Source of the DNA: Culturomica massiliensis
Lineage (GTDB): Bacteria; Bacteroidota; Bacteroidia; Bacteroidales; Marinifilaceae
DNA length: 64,000 nucleotides
Assembly: GCF_900091655.1 (NCBI RefSeq)
Contig: NZ_LT594621.1
Span: 3,182,532-3,246,531 of the forward strand
Direction: 5' to 3'
Made by a program: the position numbers and the translations under genes. The notes under the pieces are model-generated. The model was given only the letters and a program-made list of their open reading frames with translations. It did no database searches and was not told the origin of the DNA. Numbering within the stretch: position 1 is the stretch's first letter; each line of letters begins with the position of its first letter. Of the stretch, positions 43,043 through 53,100 are shown piece by piece.

Positions 43043-43516
43043 ATGACAGAATTGAAACCGGAAATTATTTCCATGTTAAAACGACAAAGACGGTTGGGAA
43101 TCTTGTGTATAGGGGCAATGGTAGTTACTGCAGCTGCAGGCGTATTATTTACCATAGAATATTCTAAGTATGGCGAAATAAGTTCAATCATTACTTTTGC
43201 GGTGGTATTTATCTTGGGACTTTTTGCTGCCAATTATTCCGCGGGCAGTGCCATCGTTGAAAAATTTTCTACAAGCGGAAGCGTTTTTGTGCTTTTGGCA
43301 GGTCTTCTGTTATGCGGAGGAATTGCATATTATGCTTATTCGCGATTTTATGCAGTAAGGGATTACGATGCAGCAACTGCTTTCAGCCTTATGGGAGCAT
43401 TTTTCTGTTTTTATCCGATGCTGTCCGGCTTTACACTCTACAAATATAAAACAGGAGTGTACCGCAAAATAATAGAAATGAACGAAAAGCTAAAGAAAAC
43501 TCAGGGACGAGGGTAA
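43043..43516 (+). CDS. Hypothetical four-helix membrane protein
   Basis: The 157-residue protein shows four hydrophobic segments: RLGILCIGAMVVTAAAGVLF (about 16-36), ITFAVVFILGLFAANYSAG, VFVLLAGLLLCGGIAYYAYS and AFSLMGAFFCFYPMLSGFTL. A charged cytoplasmic tail (KYKTGVYRKIIEMNEKLKK) follows. I do not recognise a family. The last five residues (TQGRG) and the stop codon come from REP unit 3, so the natural C-terminus may have been altered. It lies between two REP units in the island behind tRNA-Lys, 56 bp after unit 2. Confidence 0.6.
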   Translation: MTELKPEIISMLKRQRRLGILCIGAMVVTAAAGVLFTIEYSKYGEISSIITFAVVFILGLFAANYSAGSAIVEKFSTSGSVFVLLAGLLLCGGIAYYAYSRFYAVRDYDAATAFSLMGAFFCFYPMLSGFTLYKYKTGVYRKIIEMNEKLKKTQGRG

Positions 43517-43523
43517 AGTGCTA
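43495..43523 (+). repeat. REP-like palindrome 3, degenerate left arm
   Basis: The core TCAGGGACGAGGG and right arm AAAGTGCTA are kept, while the left arm is AGAAAAC instead of TAGCAC. It encodes the last residues and the TAA stop (43514-43516) of the gene before it and lies 17 bp after the RAYT stop codon. Confidence 0.75.
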
Positions 43524-43540
43524 CAATTACAATAATGATC

Positions 43541-44272
43541 TCATAAACGCCTGATTATATTGAAACCGACCCCAGTTATCCTGGCAAGTTGCCTGTTTTT
43601 CACTCCGGGACTTTGTTTCATTGTCTTCAAAATCCGTTTTTGTTCTTCAGAAGAAAATTCTTCTAAACTCTTACCGCCCAATTGTTGCTTTAACAATTCA
43701 ATCACTTCACTATCAGTCAGTCGATTATCCTGATCAACATCTATAAATTCCTCGAAATCCTCTCCTTGCAAATAAGTCTGAAAATCTTTCTTCGTTTCAA
43801 AAAAGCAAGGTAGAAAATCCACAACAACAAAAGAACCATCTCCACCAAAACACAAATGGTAACTACTCCACCCGTAAATTTCAATCTTCTCACATATACC
43901 TGCTTTTACAGGATTCCTCAGAATATACCGGAAACATCTCAGCAAATATCCTTCATCTTCTATTACTTCACTTTTAAAACGATCCTGAAAAAGATAACCT
44001 CTACGATTATATTTATGATTAAACCACATTGCATAAATCGAAGCTATATGATGGATATGAAAACTAAGACGGTCACTTTTTACCAAGAGATGGATATGAT
44101 TGTCCATCAGGCAATAACAATAGATTTTAAAAGATTCACAGACCTGTAACCGCAAAAGATTTAAAAACATCTGACGGTCATCATCATCCCGGAAAATCAC
44201 CATTCGGTCTATACCACGTTGAATAACATGATATATATCCGTAATCGACCGTTGACGCGCCTGCCTGGACAT
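43541..44272 (-). CDS. REP-associated tyrosine transposase (RAYT, TnpA_REP, Y1 type)
   Basis: The 243-residue single-strand transposase belongs to the Y1/HUH superfamily. The start at 44272 (MSRQARQRSITDIYHVIQRG) is the standard RAYT opening; an upstream in-frame ATG at 44323 would add 17 hydrophobic residues with no counterpart. The HUH motif is MDNHIHLLVK (His59, His61), and the catalytic Tyr116 lies in RYILRNPVKAGI, the RAYT-specific form. A C-terminal helical part (190-243; ITGVGFNIIRR) resembles a DNA-binding helix-turn-helix. RAYTs nick and join single strands at REP palindromes and spread these non-autonomous units. Two REP units in opposite orientation flank this gene (43495-43523 and 44331-44359), and two more lie nearby. 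Confidence 0.93.
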   Translation of the reverse strand: MSRQARQRSITDIYHVIQRGIDRMVIFRDDDDRQMFLNLLRLQVCESFKIYCYCLMDNHIHLLVKSDRLSFHIHHIASIYAMWFNHKYNRRGYLFQDRFKSEVIEDEGYLLRCFRYILRNPVKAGICEKIEIYGWSSYHLCFGGDGSFVVVDFLPCFFETKKDFQTYLQGEDFEEFIDVDQDNRLTDSEVIELLKQQLGGKSLEEFSSEEQKRILKTMKQSPGVKNRQLARITGVGFNIIRRL

Positions 44273-44330
44273 GTTCAAATGTATTAGACATATACCAAAT
44301 TTATGAAAAAAAATGTAAAACACAAAATCA

Positions 44331-44359
44331 TAGCACTTTACCCCCGTCCCCGGGTGCTA
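44331..44359 (-). repeat. REP-like palindrome 4, inverted
   Basis: The 29-bp unit reads TAGCACTTTACCCCCGTCCC on the plus strand and ends GGGTGCTA. It is the reverse of units 1-3. It starts 58 bp upstream of the RAYT start codon and lies 6 bp from the radA stop codon, so it may also shape the radA mRNA end. Confidence 0.87.
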
Positions 44360-44365
44360 TCACTC

Positions 44366-45727
44366 TCAACCAAACAACGCCCGGCAAATGTCAGAAATTT
44401 TAGAGACAAATTTCACTTCCAGATGTTGTGGAACTTTTGTTGAGCCTTTTTTATTTCCCAAGGGTACAAAAATCTGGCGGAATCCCAGCTTTTCCGCTTC
44501 CGAAATACGTTGTTCGATACGACTGACCGCCCGGATCTCACCCGATAATCCGACTTCTCCGGCAAAAACCGTATCATGAGGCAAAGCTCCATCGATGTTC
44601 GAAGACAATACAGCCATAACCACAGCCAGATCAAGAGCCGGATCGCTTACCCGAATACCTCCTGCAATATTCAAAAAAACATCCTTCGCAGCCAGACGGA
44701 AACCGACCCTTTTTTCCAATACAGCCAATAACATATTCAACCGCCTTGAATCGAATCCCGTAGCGGAACGCTGCGGGACACCATAAGCAGCAGTGGAAAC
44801 CAATGCCTGTACTTCCAACAGAATCGGCCTTACCCCTTCTACTGTAGCAGAAACGGCTATTCCACTCAAATCCTGACCATGATTGGATAATAACAATTCC
44901 GAAGGATTGGATACTTGCCGTAAACCGGATTGTAACATTTCGTAAATACCGATTTCCGAAGTCGAACCGAAACGGTTTTTCATCGAACGCAATATACGAT
45001 ACATATATTGCTGATCGCCTTCGAAATGCAATACCGTATCGACCATATGCTCCAATATTTTCGGCCCGGCCAGTTGGCCATCTTTTGTAATATGACCGAT
45101 TAAAATCGTAGAAATCGTATTTTCTTTGGAATAACGCAACAAAGTGTTCGTACATTCCCGGATCTGCGAAAGACTTCCCGGAATAGAATCTACAGTCTCT
45201 GTCGCCAGGGTCTGTATGGAATCGATAATCAATAAATCCGGCTGTATCGTACGGGAATGTTCGAGGACCATCTCCAGGGAATTACCGGACAAAAACAGGC
45301 AATCGTCATTTTCCGCACCCAAGCGTTGCGCCCTCATTTTGATCTGGGCAATACTCTCCTCCCCGGATACATATAACACTTTACCGCATTTATTGTGAAG
45401 TGCAAACTGCAATACCAAAGTCGATTTCCCGATGCCTGGCTCTCCTCCCAGCAATATCATGGAACCCGGCACCAAACCACCACCCAACACCCGGTTTAAT
45501 TCGCTGTCACCGGTATCGATACGAGTATCGGCATTTACTTTTATTTCCGACAACCGGAGGGCTTTGGACATCGGCTGTCCCATCACAGCATTTGCTTTGC
45601 CTTTCGCAACTTTTATCTCGACTTCTTCCTCGAAGCTATTCCATTCGCCACACATCGGACAGCGCCCGACCCATTTTGATTCTTTCGCACCGCAATTCTG
45701 GCAAACATATACTGTTTTCGATTTCAT
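44366..45727 (-). CDS. radA: DNA repair protein RadA/Sms
   Basis: A 453-residue branch-migration helicase of recombination repair. The N-terminal zinc finger is CQNCGAKESKWVGRCPMCGE. The RecA-like core has Walker A GGEPGIGKST, Walker B LLIIDSIQT and the RadA-specific KNRFG motif (MKNRFGSTSEIGIYEM). The C-terminal Lon-protease-like domain has AGGIRVSDPALDLAVVMAVL and FAGEVGLSGEIRAV. Length and motifs are complete. It is 19 bp after the PBP gene and probably cotranscribed with it. Confidence 0.97.
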   Translation of the reverse strand: MKSKTVYVCQNCGAKESKWVGRCPMCGEWNSFEEEVEIKVAKGKANAVMGQPMSKALRLSEIKVNADTRIDTGDSELNRVLGGGLVPGSMILLGGEPGIGKSTLVLQFALHNKCGKVLYVSGEESIAQIKMRAQRLGAENDDCLFLSGNSLEMVLEHSRTIQPDLLIIDSIQTLATETVDSIPGSLSQIRECTNTLLRYSKENTISTILIGHITKDGQLAGPKILEHMVDTVLHFEGDQQYMYRILRSMKNRFGSTSEIGIYEMLQSGLRQVSNPSELLLSNHGQDLSGIAVSATVEGVRPILLEVQALVSTAAYGVPQRSATGFDSRRLNMLLAVLEKRVGFRLAAKDVFLNIAGGIRVSDPALDLAVVMAVLSSNIDGALPHDTVFAGEVGLSGEIRAVSRIEQRISEAEKLGFRQIFVPLGNKKGSTKVPQHLEVKFVSKISDICRALFG

Positions 45728-45746
45728 AATGCTTTGTCTTTTCCTA

Positions 45747-48086
45747 CTAATAGAACTCCTCGTTATCTTCCTGATAATCTGACTCTACCTCCGTTGCCTG
45801 ATCTTCTGCGTCATCCTGACAATCCAAATTTTTACTTACTCCTGCGGGTTTCTCGAAAGGCAGGGTATCAAATTTCAATTTCGGATCCTTGATTACTTTT
45901 CCCAAAAATTTAGCCCATATGGGCAAAGCCATACTAGCTCCCTGCCCATTCGTTATATTCTGAAAATGAATAGACCGGTCTTCTGCTCCAACCCATACTC
46001 CCCCGACCAAACCAGGAGTTACTGCCATAAACCAACCATCCGAATGTTGCTGTGTCGTTCCCGTTTTTCCTCCCATCGGATTCGTAAAACCATATCTGTA
46101 ACGCAACCGGATTCCGGTTCCGCTATTTACAACCCCTTCCAGCAGATTACACATCAGATAGGCCGTTTGGGCCGTAATTACTTCCCGGGATTCCGGTCTG
46201 AATTCGGCCAATACATTGCCGTATTTATCTTCAATCCGGGACACCATCATCGGGGTGTTATACACCCCTTTATTTGCAAAAATAGAATAAGCTGCCGTCA
46301 TTTCCTTTACTGAAATTTCAGCCGTACCTAAAAATACAGAAGGCACCGGATCAATAAAGCTGTGGATTCCCATCTTATGGGCCATTTGAGCAACCGCTAA
46401 AGGTGTAAACTGTTTCAATACCCAACCGGAAATATTATTCTCCGAATTCGCCAATCCCCAACGAAGAGTAACCATCTCTCCGGGCCGCTTACCTCCTCCC
46501 CTGGCTGTCCAAGGTGTTCCGTCAGGCAAAATAAACGTCTGCGGAATATTGGGAACTTTATCGCAAGGCCCCAATCCTTCCTGCATAGCCAGAGTATAAA
46601 GAATCGGTTTAATGGTAGAACCTACCTGGCGTTTACCGACACTGACCATATCGTACATAAAATAACGATAGTCGGGACCTCCGACATAGGCCCGGATATT
46701 CCCCGTTTGAGGTTCCATAACCATAAATCCTGCCCTGAAAAACGATTTGTAATGTTTAATCGAATCCAAAGGAGACATGACCGTATCCCGTATTCCTTTC
46801 CAGGTAAAAATCTGCATTTCAACCGGTTTATTGAAAATTTTACGTACTTCTTCAAAAGCAACTCCGGCATTTTTCAATATCCGGTAACGTTCCGTACGTT
46901 TAATCGAACGGTCAAGGATATCCCGCACTTCTTCCGCTGTCAAATCATTGGAAAAAGGAGGATTTTGTTTTTCGATTTTCTCCCGGCTGAATAAAGGTTG
47001 CAGATCATTTCCCAAATGTTCTACAACGGCTTCCTCTGCATAGCGCTGCATCCGGGAATTCAATGTCGTATAAATTTTTAATCCGTCAGAATAGATATCA
47101 TATTGTGTACCATCTAATTTTAAGTTTTTTTTACACCATCCATACAACGGATTGCGCTCCCAAGCCAAAGAATCCTGGTAATATTGCTCCGGATTCCAAC
47201 GGTAATTACTTTTTTCCGGCTTACCTGCTGTCATATAAATCCGAAGATATTCACGGAAATAAGTCGCATATCCCTCTTTGTGATCTTCTTTTTTAAAGCA
47301 CAGACCTAAAGGAAGCATTTTCAAGGAATCGTATTGTGCTTTTGTAATTTTTCCATATTTCTGCATCTGTCCCAAAACCACATTTCTACGTCCCAAGGTT
47401 TTTTCAGGACGACGTACAGGGTTAAATAATGCCGGATTTTTCGCCATACCCACCAACATTGCCGCTTCTTCTATCCTCAAAGAATCCAAAGGTTTCTGAA
47501 AATATACCTCTGCCGCAGAATTTACACCTACCGCTAAATTCAGAAAATCAAATTTATTGAGATACATCGTCATGATTTCCTCCTTTGTATAACTCCTTTC
47601 CAAACGTACAGCAATTACCCATTCCCGGAATTTCCGAACAGCCAGTTCCATAAAATTCTGGTCCGGATCACGCGGAAAAAGCATTTTAGCCAACTGCTGC
47701 GTAATCGTACTTCCTCCACCGGAAGAAGAACTTCCCGTCAGCAATCCTTTAGCTACACGGAAAAGCCCGATGACATCGATTCCACTGTGGTCGTAAAAAC
47801 GAACATCCTCCGTAGCAACCAAAGCATCTTTTACCGATTCCGGTATATCCTTATATTCCGTATAACGCCTGTTTTCACTCCCCTGAAAATAACGGCTGAT
47901 CATCGGACCATCCTCAAAATAAACTTCGGAAGCGAATTTATTATTAGGATTCTCCAATTCTTCAAAAGTGGGCATAAAACCAAGTTTACCTTCGGCTATC
48001 AACCAGAAAAACAGAACTGCCAACAGTAATCCGGTTAAAAACACACACCAAAAAATGACGAATAATTTCTTATACTTTTTAAACAT
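45747..48086 (-). CDS. Class A penicillin-binding protein (PBP1A type)
   Basis: The bifunctional peptidoglycan synthase has 779 residues from the start at 48086 (MFKKYKKLFVIFWCVFLTGL), which puts the membrane anchor at the N-terminus. An in-frame start at 48125 only adds a short lead. The GT51 glycosyltransferase domain has EDVRFYDHSGIDVIGLFRV and GGSTITQQLAKMLF. The transpeptidase domain has the catalytic SxxK as VGSTIKPI, SxN as ANSENN, and KTG as GGKTGTTQQHSDGWF. It ends in an acidic tail (DDAEDQATEVESDYQEDNEE). It polymerises and cross-links peptidoglycan on the outer face of the inner membrane. No odd residues are seen. Confidence 0.95.
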   Translation of the reverse strand: MFKKYKKLFVIFWCVFLTGLLLAVLFFWLIAEGKLGFMPTFEELENPNNKFASEVYFEDGPMISRYFQGSENRRYTEYKDIPESVKDALVATEDVRFYDHSGIDVIGLFRVAKGLLTGSSSSGGGSTITQQLAKMLFPRDPDQNFMELAVRKFREWVIAVRLERSYTKEEIMTMYLNKFDFLNLAVGVNSAAEVYFQKPLDSLRIEEAAMLVGMAKNPALFNPVRRPEKTLGRRNVVLGQMQKYGKITKAQYDSLKMLPLGLCFKKEDHKEGYATYFREYLRIYMTAGKPEKSNYRWNPEQYYQDSLAWERNPLYGWCKKNLKLDGTQYDIYSDGLKIYTTLNSRMQRYAEEAVVEHLGNDLQPLFSREKIEKQNPPFSNDLTAEEVRDILDRSIKRTERYRILKNAGVAFEEVRKIFNKPVEMQIFTWKGIRDTVMSPLDSIKHYKSFFRAGFMVMEPQTGNIRAYVGGPDYRYFMYDMVSVGKRQVGSTIKPILYTLAMQEGLGPCDKVPNIPQTFILPDGTPWTARGGGKRPGEMVTLRWGLANSENNISGWVLKQFTPLAVAQMAHKMGIHSFIDPVPSVFLGTAEISVKEMTAAYSIFANKGVYNTPMMVSRIEDKYGNVLAEFRPESREVITAQTAYLMCNLLEGVVNSGTGIRLRYRYGFTNPMGGKTGTTQQHSDGWFMAVTPGLVGGVWVGAEDRSIHFQNITNGQGASMALPIWAKFLGKVIKDPKLKFDTLPFEKPAGVSKNLDCQDDAEDQATEVESDYQEDNEEFY

Positions 48087-48226
48087 CCCTATTCGTATTG
48101 ATTTCCAAACCACAAAGATAATCAATTTAAAAGCCGGAAAAATCGAAAAGGATTAAAAAGTAAAAAGAGATATGATAAAGGGCAAAAAAGAAAAGAAAAT
48201 AAGGCTACCGAAAAAGTAAAAACATC

Positions 48227-48266
48227 CCCTATAGAATCGGATATTTAATTTCACTCTCCGATAGGG
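48227..48266 (-). promoter_or_regulatory. Hairpin in the putative leader of the PBP gene
   Basis: CCCTAT with ATAGGG and CGGA with TCCG form a two-part stem about 140 bp upstream of the PBP start. No U-run follows on either strand. Role unknown. Confidence 0.3.
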
Positions 48267-48360
48267 AACTAATACATCGAGGGTACCAAATACCTTTTAG
48301 ACAACCCCCTACTCTGTCATAAGTTTTATCCGAATTTTATAACAGCGTAAAGTATTATCT

Positions 48361-48402
48361 AAAAAAGTCCGATTTTCATTTTTTACGTCCGTCTTTACGG
48401 AC
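48361..48402 (-). terminator. Terminator region of the DUF1904-like gene
   Basis: On the minus strand GTCCG at 48398-48402 can pair either with ACGGAC close by (loop of 4) or with a later CGGAC (48367-48371) that runs straight into TTTTTT. The second pairing makes a normal terminator 23 bp after the stop codon. On the plus strand the first hairpin also ends in ATTTTTT. Confidence 0.5.
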
Positions 48403-48424
48403 ATTTTTTATTTTAATAAATCGA

Positions 48425-48754
48425 TCACATCGACCGACCGTTCTCATAATAATTCCGCGGATCCAGATAAAGAAAATACACATCCGAATCGGTATATCCG
48501 ATTTCCTGCAAACAGGAAGACACGATTTGAGCCACTTTATCCTGTAAATCCCGGCTTCTTTGAAAATACGAGATTTCGACAAAAGGCCAATCTCCACAAT
48601 TTATTGCTCCATCACAAACTATTTCAGAATGTATTACTTCCAATACAATATGTTCCCGGGGACATTGTAAAGTTTCCTGAATCAAATCGGTCATTTTCCG
48701 ACTTATTTCCGACAATTTTCCTGCATCAGTGGAATGAAATCTCAAAAAAGGCAT
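48425..48754 (-). CDS. DUF1904-like / tautomerase superfamily protein
   Basis: The 109-residue cytoplasmic protein begins Met-Pro (MPFLRFHSTDAGKLSEISRK). The penultimate Pro, exposed after Met removal, is the catalytic base in 4-oxalocrotonate tautomerase-like proteins. The two beta-alpha-beta halves fit DUF1904: FLRFHST...KMTDLIQETLQCPREHIVLEV, then WPFVEISYFQRSRDLQDKVAQ. Substrate and role are unknown. It stands alone with gaps of about 120 and 340 bp on its two sides. Confidence 0.75.
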   Translation of the reverse strand: MPFLRFHSTDAGKLSEISRKMTDLIQETLQCPREHIVLEVIHSEIVCDGAINCGDWPFVEISYFQRSRDLQDKVAQIVSSCLQEIGYTDSDVYFLYLDPRNYYENGRSM

Positions 48755-48876
48755 AGTACAATAATTAAAATTTTTAAAGTTTTACGACTAAACAGCCCTA
48801 AAGTTATACCAACGATTCCAAATTCCAAATTTTAAACCCATTCAATAATAAATTGATTTATCCGTCTATTTAAATT

Positions 48877-49923
48877 TTATCGCTTTATGGCAATACCACT
48901 GTTTCGCGTATCCAAAAAACGGCAGGAATATACGGGTAATTTCTTTTCCATGCCTAACTTACGGTAAAGTTCACCACAGAAACTCACCCATCCTCGTCCC
49001 AAATTATTTTCATAGGTCATGTTTCCCTCATGTGTATATCCGAGACAGTGGGCGAATTCATGAAACAGTGTGTGTGTGATACATCCTGCATCTGCATAAT
49101 GCTCCAAATAACACCACTCCGCCAATCCGAAAATAGTTCCTCCACCCAATCCGTTTACGCCAGAAACACGTCCGTATACCAATGCCGGCAAGTTAAAAAT
49201 ACGATTGTATAATTCTTTTATGTCTATTTCCGTCCCTTGGTTATCTTTAAAGAATTTACCCTGACAGGTCTTCAGCATTTGCCTAAATTCATTCGTAGAA
49301 AAAAGATAAGCCATATTAAGAGCCACGGCTACAGCTTCCCGCGCATGTGCAGGTTGCAAAGGTCTCCAATGCTCACCGGTATAATCTCCAAAAGAAATTT
49401 TCCACCGGCAATCTGTCGCTGTCAATTGCCGGTAATAGGCATCTGAACTTTCAATTTCCAACTTAAATGTCTCTTTATCAAAATCTTTTTTTTCAAGCGG
49501 GATTTCCCTACCCGAACGTGTATGATATTTACACCGGCTTTTTAGAAAAGACAAAGGAATCCGATATTCGGCAAAAGCCGGAATATAAGAAAATTCCGCC
49601 AATTTAAACTGCTCTCCGGAGGAGGATAGCCTTGCCCATAATATCACATTCCGGACACTACGGGGAGAATAAAAACGCAGCAAAAGCTCCCGTTTTTTTA
49701 CCAACCGGATTTGTAAAGGCTCATTGACGTAAAAACTACGTTCCTCCGGATCGAATAAAGTTTTTAAAGACTCGTCATCCTGTAATATCCTATGACAAAC
49801 CCGTTCAGACTCATCCTGTCCGGTTATCAAAACCAAGCCATCCGGCAATTCTCCCTTACAAATCCCACACCATATACACCACACACACACGCACAATATT
49901 CCCACACGTCTATCATATCGCAT
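48877..49923 (-). CDS. Metzincin-like secreted metalloprotease homologue, unrecognised family
   Basis: About 348 residues from an ATG at 49923 (MRYDRRVGILCVCVWCIWCG); a GTG two codons earlier is possible. The N-terminus is hydrophobic and Cys-rich, so export or a lipoprotein anchor is likely. The C-terminal part contains HTLFHEFAHCLGYTHEGNMT, an exact HExxHxxGxxH zinc motif of metzincins, with a Met shortly after the third His. The first 200 residues, with LRFYSPRSVRNVILWARLSS and FKLAEFSYIPAFAEYRIPLS, look like a beta-sandwich. No BACON, propeptide or secretion domain is seen. I cannot name the family. Location and protease activity are inferred from the motif. Confidence 0.65.
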   Translation of the reverse strand: MRYDRRVGILCVCVWCIWCGICKGELPDGLVLITGQDESERVCHRILQDDESLKTLFDPEERSFYVNEPLQIRLVKKRELLLRFYSPRSVRNVILWARLSSSGEQFKLAEFSYIPAFAEYRIPLSFLKSRCKYHTRSGREIPLEKKDFDKETFKLEIESSDAYYRQLTATDCRWKISFGDYTGEHWRPLQPAHAREAVAVALNMAYLFSTNEFRQMLKTCQGKFFKDNQGTEIDIKELYNRIFNLPALVYGRVSGVNGLGGGTIFGLAEWCYLEHYADAGCITHTLFHEFAHCLGYTHEGNMTYENNLGRGWVSFCGELYRKLGMEKKLPVYSCRFLDTRNSGIAIKR

Positions 49924-50020
49924 ACACACTCAACTATTCGTTCACATCATTAACACGTGATAAAAATAGAAGAAAAATAAATTAAAAAAAGAAGAAAAGA
50001 AGAGTTTAACAAGGTTAAAA

Positions 50021-50047
50021 AATATGGGAGCAATCTGCCCCCATATT
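50021..50047 (-). terminator. Terminator of the carAB operon
   Basis: AATATGGGAGC and GCCCCCATATT pair with one position that becomes G-U in the minus-strand RNA. The loop is 5 nt and the RNA continues into UUUUUUAACC. It lies 67 bp after the carB stop codon. Confidence 0.85.
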
Positions 50048-50113
50048 CTCTGTTCACAATTCAATATTGATTGACGATTGTTCTTTTTTACGTCAATCTA
50101 CAAAATACTCATC

Positions 50114-53100
50114 CTATCTGTACTCATCCCAGCTTTTAATTGCTATATCCTTACGATCTACTTTACAAATCGCATAAATAAAAGCACTTGCTAAACGGGC
50201 ATTCGTCAGTAACGGAATATTGTAATCGACAGCAGCCCGGCGAATCTTATATCCGTTGTCCAATTCCCGTTTGGTCAGGTTTTTCGGAATATTGATTACC
50301 ATATCGATTTTCTTATTTTTCAGGTAATCCATAATATTGGGTTCTTTTGCTTCATCCGGCCAATACAATATTGTAACGTCAATTCCGTTTTCCGCCAGAA
50401 ATTTAGCTGTACCCGCAGTAGCAAAAATATTATAACCTTTATTTATCAACATTTTGGTTGATTCAAGCAGTTCTACTTTCGAACGGGCCGGGCCGGATGA
50501 AATCAAAATGTTTTTTTCGGGAATCCGGTGCCCTACAGACAACATACTTTTCAAGATCGCCTCATAGTAGTTTTCACCTATACAACCCACTTCTCCGGTA
50601 GAAGACATATCAACTCCCAATACAGGGTCCGCCTTCAATAACCGGGCAAACGAGAATTGAGAGGCTTTCACTCCGACATAATCCAAATCAAATACCGATT
50701 TATGCAATTCTTCTACCTGTTCTCCCAGCATTATCCGGGTAGCCATCTCCACAAAATTGTACTTCAATACTTTGGATACGAAGGGGAAACTCCGGGAAGC
50801 CCGCAGATTACATTCAATCACTTTGATATCGTTGTCTTTTGCCAGAAACTGCATATTGAAAGGACCCGAAATATTCAATTCTTTCGCAATCGACCGGGCT
50901 ATTTTCTTGATCCGGCGAATGGTTTCGATATACAATTTTTGAGCCGGAAAGACAATGGTCGCATCTCCAGAATGTACTCCTGCAAATTCGACATGCTCAC
51001 TGATTGCGTAGGCCTTTACAACTCCATCCTGCGCAACAGCATCGATTTCCACTTCTTTAGCCTGTTGTACAAACTCGGTTACAACTACCGGATGGTCTTT
51101 CGATACTTCTGCTGCCAATTCCAGAAAATGTAACAATTCTTCCCGATTTGAAACCACATTCATAGCAGCACCGGAAAGAACGTAAGAAGGACGTATCAAC
51201 AAAGGAAATCCCACTTCATCTATAAATTTATATATGTCTTCAATACTGGTCAATTCCCGCCATCTCGGCTGATCGATTCCCAGTTGGTCGCACATGGTGG
51301 AAAATTTCTGACGATCTTCCGCCCTGTCAATAGACAAAGCCGAAGTACCCAGGATATTGACATGCTGCCCATACAAACGCATAGCCAAATTGTTCGGTAT
51401 TTGTCCGCCGGTAGACACAATGACCCCTTTCGGCTCTTCCAAATCCACAATATCCATTACCCGCTCGAAAGAAAGCTCGTCAAAATAAAGACGGTCACAG
51501 GTATCATAGTCCGTACTTACCGTTTCGGGATTATAATTAATCATTACCGAACGATAGCCGGCTTTTTTAATTGCATTGACAGCACTTACACAACACCAGT
51601 CGAATTCCACACTACTCCCGATCCGATAAGCGCCGGAACCCAGTACAATAACCGATTTTCCGTCATGCTCGTAGGTTATATCCGTTTCTGCTCCGTTATA
51701 AGTAGCGTACAGGTAATTGGTTTTCGCCGGATATTCTCCCGCCAATGTATCAATCTGTTTAATACAGGGTGTAATTTCCAATTCTTTACGGTATTCCCTT
51801 ACCTTCAACATTTTCTGATGTGCGGTAAGAGCATCGTCCTTTATTGTCAGGCGGCCGATCTGAAAATCGGAAAATCCCATCTGTTTCGCTTTCTTCAAGG
51901 TAGCAGGCATCACTCCCCGCACTGTCGTATATTTACTCAGCTCTTCTTTCATCCTGTGGATATTTTCCAAACGCACCAAAAACCATTTGTCGATTTTAGT
52001 CATATTGTGGATCTTATCTACAGAATATCCCTTATCGAAAGCTGCTGCTATAGCAAAAATCCGGTTATCCGTCGGATTCATCAACTCTTCGTCGATATCT
52101 TTTACTTCTTTTTTATTTCCAACAAAACCGTGCATTCCCTGACCGACCATACGAAGTCCTTTCTGAATTACTTCTTCAAAAGTACGTCCGATAGCCATGA
52201 TTTCTCCTACACTTTTCATGGAAGAGCCGATCAATTTAGACACCCCTTCGAATTTGTTCAAATCCCAGCGGGGAATTTTACAAACGATATAATCCAATGC
52301 CGGCTCAAAACAAGCCGTCGTAACTTTGGTAACGGAATTCTTGATTTCATGTAAACCGTATCCCATAGCCAATTTAGCCGCTACAAAGGCCAAAGGATAT
52401 CCTGTAGCCTTAGATGCCAATGCACTGGAACGGGACAGACGGGCGTTTACTTCGATCACACGGTAATCTTCTGAGTTCGGGTCCAATGTATATTGTACAT
52501 TACATTCACCTACAATACCGATATGACGGATAATTTTAATAGCTATTTCCCGCAATTTATGATATTCGCTGTTGCTCAATGTCTGTGAAGGCGCTACTAC
52601 AATACTTTCTCCCGTATGTATACCCAACGGATCAAAGTTTTCCATATTACATACCGTAATACAATTATCATACTGGTCACGCACTACTTCATATTCAATC
52701 TCTTTCCAACCTTTCAGAGATTCTTCCACTAACACCTGAGGAGAATATGAAAAAGCACTTCCGGCCAATTTTTTCAATTCCTCTATATCCGAACAAAAAC
52801 CGGAACCAAGACCTCCCAAAGTATATGCAGCCCTGATAATCAAAGGGAATCCCAATACTTCAGCAGCTTTTAAGGCTTCGTCCATATTATTGGCAGCAAT
52901 ACTGCGGGGTGTTTTTACATCGATCTCGTGTAATTTTCCGGCAAAGATTTCCCGGTCTTCGGTATCAATAATCGCCTGAATCGGCGTACCCAATACTTCT
53001 ACTCCGTATTTCTCCAATACCCCGCTTTTATACAGAGCCACCCCACAATTCAAAGCCGTCTGTCCTCCAAAAGAAAGAAGTATACCGTCTGGTCTTTCCT

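Noticed and set aside
51284..52354. Long plus-strand frame (356 codons) opposite carB
   Set aside because: Shadow of the conserved carB sequence; no own promoter or domain.
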